Assembly: GCF_947241705.1 (NCBI RefSeq)
Contig: NC_079261.1
Span: 558,001-622,000 of the forward strand
DNA length: 64,000 nucleotides
From: Saccharomyces mikatae IFO 1815
Taxonomy: Eukaryota > Ascomycota > Saccharomycetes > Saccharomycetales > Saccharomycetaceae
Direction: 5' to 3'
In this document: in pieces, positions 62,897 to 64,000 of the stretch
Position numbering within the stretch: the first letter of the stretch is position 1
Layout of the letters: each line of letters opens with the position of its first letter
Translations under genes and position numbers: made by a program
The notes under the pieces: generated by a model
Told to the model about the DNA's origin: nothing
The model's database searches: none
Seen by the model: only the letters and a program-made list of their open reading frames with translations

Positions 62897-64000
62897 ATGG
62901 GTCATCATATTGAGAAATTAGATTCTACGGTTTCGGAGATGCTTAAATCTCAAGTATGTGCAGTTTCATTAGCTTCAGCGGTTAGAGAAATAGTTCAGAA
63001 TTCTGTAGATGCTCATGCTACTACTATCGATGTCGTAATTGACCTTTACAACTTGAGCTTTGCTGTTTACGATGATGGCACTGGGTTAGGTCGAAGTGAC
63101 CTGAATATTTTAGCTACGCACAATTATACCTCCAAAATACAAAATATGAACGATTTAACAACAATTAAGACTTACGGCTATAGAGGGGATGCTCTATATA
63201 GCATTGCTAACGTCTCTAAACTATTTGTTTGTTCAAAGACAAAGGATTACAACTCTACATGGATGAGAAAATTTCCATCTAAAAGTGTTATGTTGAGTGA
63301 GAATGCCGAGCTTCCTATAGATCCTTTTTGGAAGATTCGTCCTTGGAGCCAGAAAGAATCTGGTACTGCTGTTGTTGTTGAGAATATGCTATATAATTTA
63401 CCGGTTCGGCGCAGAATTCTAAGAGAAGAACCTCCATTCAAAACTTTTAACGCATTGAAGGCAGATATGCTTCAGATACTGGTAATTCATCCAATGGTTT
63501 CACTTAGCGTACATTACACAGACAAATCCAGAGCGCACAAGGACGTCCTTTTCAGTTCAAAAAATATCACTAAAGGATTAACAAAGCATCAAAAGATGTC
63601 TCAAGTGTTGAGGAATGTATTTGGAGCAATTGTTCCACCGGATATGCTCAAGAAAGTTTCCCTGAAATATAAAAATTATCAAATTGAAGGCATTATATCC
63701 AAGATACCTGTTCGATTGAAGGATTTGCAGTTCATATATATCAACGGTAGACGTTACACAAACAGCGTCTTTCAAGGATATGTCGATACCTTATTTCAAG
63801 CACAAGATTTTGGTGACAAAAATTTAAGCTTACTTAAAACTAAAAGCGTGGGGAAGCCTTATCGTTCACATCCTTTATTCATCTTTGATATAAGGTGCCC
63901 CCAGACTATCGATGATCTATTACAAGATCCAGCCAAGAACATTATAAAACCTTCCCACATTAGTACCATTGAACCATTAATTATTAAAGCTGTTCGTTCC
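62897..64000 (+). CDS. MLH3: MutL homologue Mlh3, 5' part (runs off the window)
   Basis: Mlh3 pairs with Mlh1 as the endonuclease that resolves meiotic crossover intermediates and has a minor role in mismatch repair. The frame starts at ATG 62897 (MGHHIEKLDSTVSE) and stays open for 368 codons to the window edge; the S. cerevisiae protein has 715 residues, so about half is present. The GHKL ATPase motifs are intact: EIVQNSVDA (about residues 31-39), DDGTGL (about 58-63) and YGYRGDAL (about 93-100). The MutL signature PVRRR is also visible. The C-terminal endonuclease domain lies beyond the window. Confidence 0.95.
   Translation, partial: MGHHIEKLDSTVSEMLKSQVCAVSLASAVREIVQNSVDAHATTIDVVIDLYNLSFAVYDDGTGLGRSDLNILATHNYTSKIQNMNDLTTIKTYGYRGDALYSIANVSKLFVCSKTKDYNSTWMRKFPSKSVMLSENAELPIDPFWKIRPWSQKESGTAVVVENMLYNLPVRRRILREEPPFKTFNALKADMLQILVIHPMVSLSVHYTDKSRAHKDVLFSSKNITKGLTKHQKMSQVLRNVFGAIVPPDMLKKVSLKYKNYQIEGIISKIPVRLKDLQFIYINGRRYTNSVFQGYVDTLFQAQDFGDKNLSLLKTKSVGKPYRSHPLFIFDIRCPQTIDDLLQDPAKNIIKPSHISTIEPLIIKAVRS

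Overview
This is 64 kb of nuclear chromosome from a budding yeast of the genus Saccharomyces. The gene order is that of S. cerevisiae chromosome XVI left arm, running without a break from YPL131W (RPL5) to YPL164C (MLH3). It is printed so that S. cerevisiae 'C' genes lie on the + strand and 'W' genes on the - strand. As far as I can judge from memory, the proteins are close to but clearly not identical with S. cerevisiae: near identity in RPL5, RPL33A, ISU1 and the Rad53 kinase core, obvious divergence in BEM4, ATG5, AIM44 and the COX11 targeting sequence. The source is therefore most likely a non-cerevisiae Saccharomyces species; I cannot say which from sequence alone.

Layout. 1-7.7 kb: RPL5, COX11, RDS2, ODC1, ISU1. 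7.7-21 kb: GIP3, SPP1, UME1, MKK2 and FRK1, all on +, with an unusually long 1.45 kb gap before FRK1. 21-24 kb: the intron-bearing ribosomal gene RPL33A, the intron-bearing U3 snoRNA gene SNR17B, and POC4. 24-33 kb: KES1, NOP53, PXA1, PPT2, ATG5. 33-43 kb: kinase gene YPL150W, PRP46, RRD2, RAD53. 43-54 kb: PEP4, KIP2, PRM4, TGS1, AIM44, PET20. 54-64 kb: CDC60, BEM4, YPL162C, SVS1, and the 5' part of MLH3 running off the edge.

This is ordinary core-genome housekeeping content: ribosome production (RPL5, RPL33A, U3, NOP53), mitochondrial function (COX11, ODC1, ISU1, PPT2, PET20), signalling kinases (MKK2, FRK1, YPL150W, RAD53), chromatin and RNA processing (SPP1, UME1, PRP46, TGS1), cell polarity and cytokinesis (BEM4, AIM44, KIP2) and degradation (PEP4, ATG5, POC4). 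The genes are separately transcribed; there are no operons. Several promoters carry textbook sites that fit their genes: Rap1 (RPL5), Aft1 (ISU1), Tbf1 (U3), PAC and RRPE (NOP53), oleate response element (PXA1), MCB (RAD53), SCB (SVS1).

Seven reading frames begin with a non-ATG codon if extended to their maximum open length (GIP3, ISU1, POC4, PPT2, YPL150W, RAD53, KIP2), as do TGS1 and BEM4; I give the first sensible ATG, which in most cases restores the S. cerevisiae protein length or start. I see no tRNA gene, no Ty element or solo LTR, no centromere and no CRISPR. I found no undescribed multigene system. The items most worth a second look are the glutaredoxin-like but cysteine-less lumenal domain of PRM4, a candidate small membrane-protein gene antisense between PEP4 and KIP2, the promoter-like island in the gap upstream of FRK1, and rapid repeat change in SVS1 and in the motor domain of KIP2.
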